The position numbers were made by a program, and so were the translations under genes. A stretch of 23,417 nucleotides of DNA. Origin: Nephromyces sp. MM_2019. Taxonomy: Eukaryota; Apicomplexa; Aconoidasida; Nephromycida. Positions 21,625 to 23,417 of this stretch are shown here, piece by piece. Below the pieces are notes generated by a model, which saw only the letters and a list, made by a program, of their open reading frames with translations, ran no database searches and was not told where the DNA came from. Location: NCBI GenBank assembly GCA_015657535.1, contig JADHZB010000667.1, positions 1 to 23,417 on the forward strand, in the 5' to 3' direction. The first letter of the stretch is position 1, and each line of letters opens with the position of its first letter.

Positions 21625-21651
21625 ATGGAAGGATTCATTGATTCGCTATCA
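21625..21651 (+). CDS. possible first coding exon of the right-end membrane-protein gene
   Basis: An ATG in a good context (CACCATGG) starts nine codons, MEGFIDSLS, followed directly by a perfect GTAAGT donor in phase 0. The island is complex sequence within a CA-rich block. In the spliced model it joins the exon at 22614 (whose acceptor also enters in phase 0) after an intron of about 960 bases. The frame is also open upstream of the ATG for about 37 codons (...YLKNVQLCIYPPLT), so an earlier start is not excluded. Confidence 0.38.
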
Positions 21652-22059
21652 GTAAGTTCTTATATATATAAATTTAAACATACCAACATGTATATAGATA
21701 AACATGTATATACAATACACACTTGTATATATACACACGGAAAGAAATACGCATACCCCAAGAGATTCGGGAATACTTTTATTTAAACAAAAACGATACA
21801 CACACAATACACACAATACACACACACGCACTCATACACACAAACACACAAACACAAACACACAAACAAGCCAACATGCAAGTACAACACGCTTAAATCA
21901 ATGCACACATACGCAAGCACACACAGATATCTGCAGACACAAACAATATACACATAAACTACACGCACATACACATAAGCTACACACACACTCAAACTAT
22001 ATACACAAACACCAAGTTCACACACACACCAATAACATGACACCCCGGATCCGTCCTCC

Positions 22060-22095
22060 AAATGAGATGGAAATACCTATCACCAATAATGGTGA
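22060..22095 (+). repeat. exon-like module, copy 1
   Basis: AAATGAG is followed by a 25-base segment (22067-22091) starting ATGGAAATACC and ending CCAATAATG, then GTGAC. The 25-base length between AG and GT is identical to that of the proposed exon 2 at 22614-22638, and it would read MEIPITNN. CACCA-ATAA-TGGTG inside it is also a short inverted repeat. Confidence 0.5.
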
Positions 22096-22161
22096 CACAC
22101 ACACATCTCATTCATATAAACTCATACTATATATACACCCCCCACGCCTTCTCACACCTCT

Positions 22162-22195
22162 AAATTAGAAAGACACACCACCAATAATAGTGACA
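22162..22195 (+). repeat. exon-like module, copy 2
   Basis: AAATTAG is followed by 21 bases (22169-22189) ending CCAATAATA, then GTGAC. It shares flanks with copies 1 and 3 but lacks the ATG and is four bases shorter, so it looks decayed. Confidence 0.42.
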
Positions 22196-22208
22196 TACAC
22201 ACTCCTAC

Positions 22209-22553
22209 TTATTCACACCCCCACCCACCTTATTCACACATATACACACCCACCCTATTCACACCCACCCCCACACCTTATTCACCCACACCCACACACC
22301 CATACCTTATTCACCCACACCCACACACCCTCACCTTATTCACACACACCCACACCGTATTCAACCACACCCACACACCCACACCTTATTCACAAACACA
22401 CCCACACCTTATTCACACACCCCCACACCGTATTCACCCACACACCCACACCTTATTCACAAACACACCCACACCTTATTCACAAACACACCCCACACCT
22501 TATTCACAAACACACCCACACCTTATTCACAAACACACCCACACCTTATTCAC
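22209..22553 (+). repeat. 23-bp CA/C-rich minisatellite, about fifteen units
   Basis: TTATTCAC (or close variants) recurs at about 22209, 22230, 22255, 22278, 22307, 22336, 22357, 22386, 22409, 22430, 22453, 22476, 22500, 22523 and 22546. The right-hand units settle on a 23-base spacing and the left-hand ones vary from 21 to 29. A typical unit is TTATTCACAAACACAC followed by CCACACC. Because 23 is not a multiple of three, the frame rotates between units, which argues against coding. Under the spliced model it lies within intron 1 of the right-end gene. Its core TCACA.AAACACA...CACACC resembles the sense-strand unit upstream of TBCA. Confidence 0.88.
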
Positions 22554-22613
22554 CCCCCTATTGACACACACACACAAACATATTCATACCCACATTTCCC
22601 TGATTTAAATTAG

Positions 22614-22638
22614 ATGGATACACTTAACACCCATAATG
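22614..22638 (+). CDS. possible micro-exon of the right-end membrane-protein gene
   Basis: A 25-base segment between the acceptor CCCTGATTTAAATTAG and the donor GTAAGT reads MDTLNTHN plus one base (phase 1). Its own ATG could be the gene start, or it could be the second exon after 21625-21651. The following 70-base intron (22639-22708) ends CACACACAAG, and the next exon continues in the required frame (VVINGHLEDSR). Confidence 0.42.
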
Positions 22639-23417
22639 GTAAGTACGATTTCAATTATTTCAATTTCAATTTGCCATTTTTTGGCGTTAACTTTGGGCCA
22701 CACACAAGTTGTAATAAATGGCCATCTGGAAGATTCACGTGTAATTACAAAAATATTAACACCCAATATATCACCCACAGTAAATCGTAACCCAGAGTAT
22801 AGCCTTACAATAATAAATATGATTATAGTAGCTATAACCAATTATTATATGATACCTCTAGTAGCGGGTGTACTCAATGTTTACACACTTTCACATGAAT
22901 CAAGAGAAGAAGATTTACACTCACCTATATCTACACGTAGAGATTTAATCTTACTCTTTATAAGGAGATTAATTAGGGTACCCTGTAAGAAACTTACCAA
23001 TGTGTGTGTATATTGTTTATATCTTGCAATATTTGGATACTGTTTACAATCTGCTATACCTCTACAATTAGACTTCTTACAAACACGTATACAACGTTAT
23101 GAATTAGGTTATTCAACGATTACACTTACAACACGTTTACATCATTTTTTTGCCGCTATATTTTTCTGTTGTGGTACTATACATTGTACAATTATATCTA
23201 CACACATTGTATTACACACACTTTCTCGTTATATCAAATTTTTGAGGTATTTTGGATACCCAAATTACACACTTATGTCAACCTCTTCTAAACTTATCAA
23301 ATGCCTCACAACATTCCTCCTTTGGTTTGCCCTCATTATGCGACTCTCCTATGTTTTCTTTAGGAAGAGTACTAACCTCTCTGATGATATGTATGTGTGT
23401 GTGTGGGGTGGGGGGGG
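22636..23417 (+). CDS. multi-pass membrane protein, 3' end beyond the window
   Basis: A frame of 260 codons runs from an ATG at 22636 to the window edge without a stop. Taken from that ATG, it begins with a signal-like hydrophobic segment (MVSTISIISISICHFLALT). A loop ending near residue 55 is followed by hydrophobic stretches at about 56-82 (TIINMIIVAITNYYMIPLVA), 122-141 (NVCVYCLYLAIFGYCLQSAI), 170-194 (FFAAIFFCCGTIHCTIISTH) and 222-242 (CLTTFLLWFALIMRLSYVFF), separated by basic loops such as RRDLILLFIRRLIRVPCKK. Under the alternative spliced model the N-terminal hydrophobic segment is intronic and coding resumes at 22709. Near the right edge GTATGTGTG at 23391 is a likely donor, so the exon probably ends at 23390 in phase 2 and the last codons (..YVCVWGGG) are not protein. 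No family was recognised. Membrane location is well supported, function unknown. Confidence 0.8.
   Translation, partial: MVSTISIISISICHFLALTLGHTQVVINGHLEDSRVITKILTPNISPTVNRNPEYSLTIINMIIVAITNYYMIPLVAGVLNVYTLSHESREEDLHSPISTRRDLILLFIRRLIRVPCKKLTNVCVYCLYLAIFGYCLQSAIPLQLDFLQTRIQRYELGYSTITLTTRLHHFFAAIFFCCGTIHCTIISTHIVLHTLSRYIKFLRYFGYPNYTLMSTSSKLIKCLTTFLLWFALIMRLSYVFFRKSTNLSDDMYVCVWGGG

Larger units (their letters stand above)
21290..22600 (+). repeat. long CA-rich block
   Basis: Plus-strand sequence dominated by ACACA, CACAC and, toward the right, CCCACACC. Frames of 74, 124 and 154 codons run through it because CA-rich DNA lacks stops; they read as Thr/His/Pro repeats and are not called genes. 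Short exon-like islands interrupt it at 21601-21660, 22060-22095 and 22160-22195. Confidence 0.75.

Noticed and set aside
21649..22061. Minus-strand frames of 60 and 92 codons
   Set aside because: Reverse reading of CA-rich repeat, with Cys/Val/Tyr monotony and no splice or start support.
21704..22564. Frames of 154 and 124 codons (Thr/His/Pro-rich) on the plus strand
   Set aside because: They arise because CA-rich repeat lacks stop codons. The 23-bp unit rotates the reading frame, and the frames have no domain or consistent peptide repeat.
22605..22841. 78-codon minus-strand frame
   Set aside because: Antisense to the long membrane-protein frame, which is far longer and continues to the window edge.

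Overview
The window is AT-rich eukaryotic nuclear DNA, probably from a protist. Genes are broken into short exons by AT-rich introns with GT..AG ends, all three standard stop codons seem to be used as stops, there are no bacterial operon or ribosome-binding features, and long TG/CA-rich simple-sequence tracts fill the space between genes. An apicomplexan or piroplasm-like genome would fit, but nothing here fixes the lineage.

Left third (1-6.1 kb): mostly minus-strand coding sequence. Two long open frames (1490-2200 and 3050-3712) are very unlikely to be chance. Shorter exon candidates at 2387-2555, 2665-2864, 3982-4178 and 4260-4545 join to the second frame with matching intron phases, giving one unrecognised multi-exon gene that reads right to left. 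A frame-broken, coding-like stretch (4734-4954) and a further possible exon pair (5607-5953) lie upstream on the same strand. A tiny possible plus-strand gene sits at 259-611.

Middle (6.1-16.9 kb): gene-poor. It holds a degenerate tandem array with a period near 180 bp (about 6120-7640), a stretch with nothing convincing (7.6-10.7 kb), a small two-exon candidate for a one-helix membrane protein (10705-11036, minus), a 36-bp and an 18-bp minisatellite, and alternating blocks in which the plus strand is TG-rich or CA-rich.

Right third (16.9-23.4 kb): the one confidently named gene is a two-exon tubulin-binding cofactor A (TBCA) homologue on the minus strand (16985-17760), with a polyadenylation signal just after its stop. 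Upstream of it are four perfect copies of a 23-bp repeat. At the right edge an open frame for a multi-pass membrane protein (22636 to the window end, plus strand) has no stop before the edge. Two short upstream exons (21625-21651 and 22614-22638) can be spliced to it in frame. The long first intron implied by that model contains a second 23-bp repeat array with a related, same-sense consensus, and two extra copies of the short exon-2 module.

Apart from the tubulin-folding role of TBCA, no pathway links these genes. All intron boundaries were inferred by eye from GT/AG positions and phase, so they are models and not observations of transcripts.
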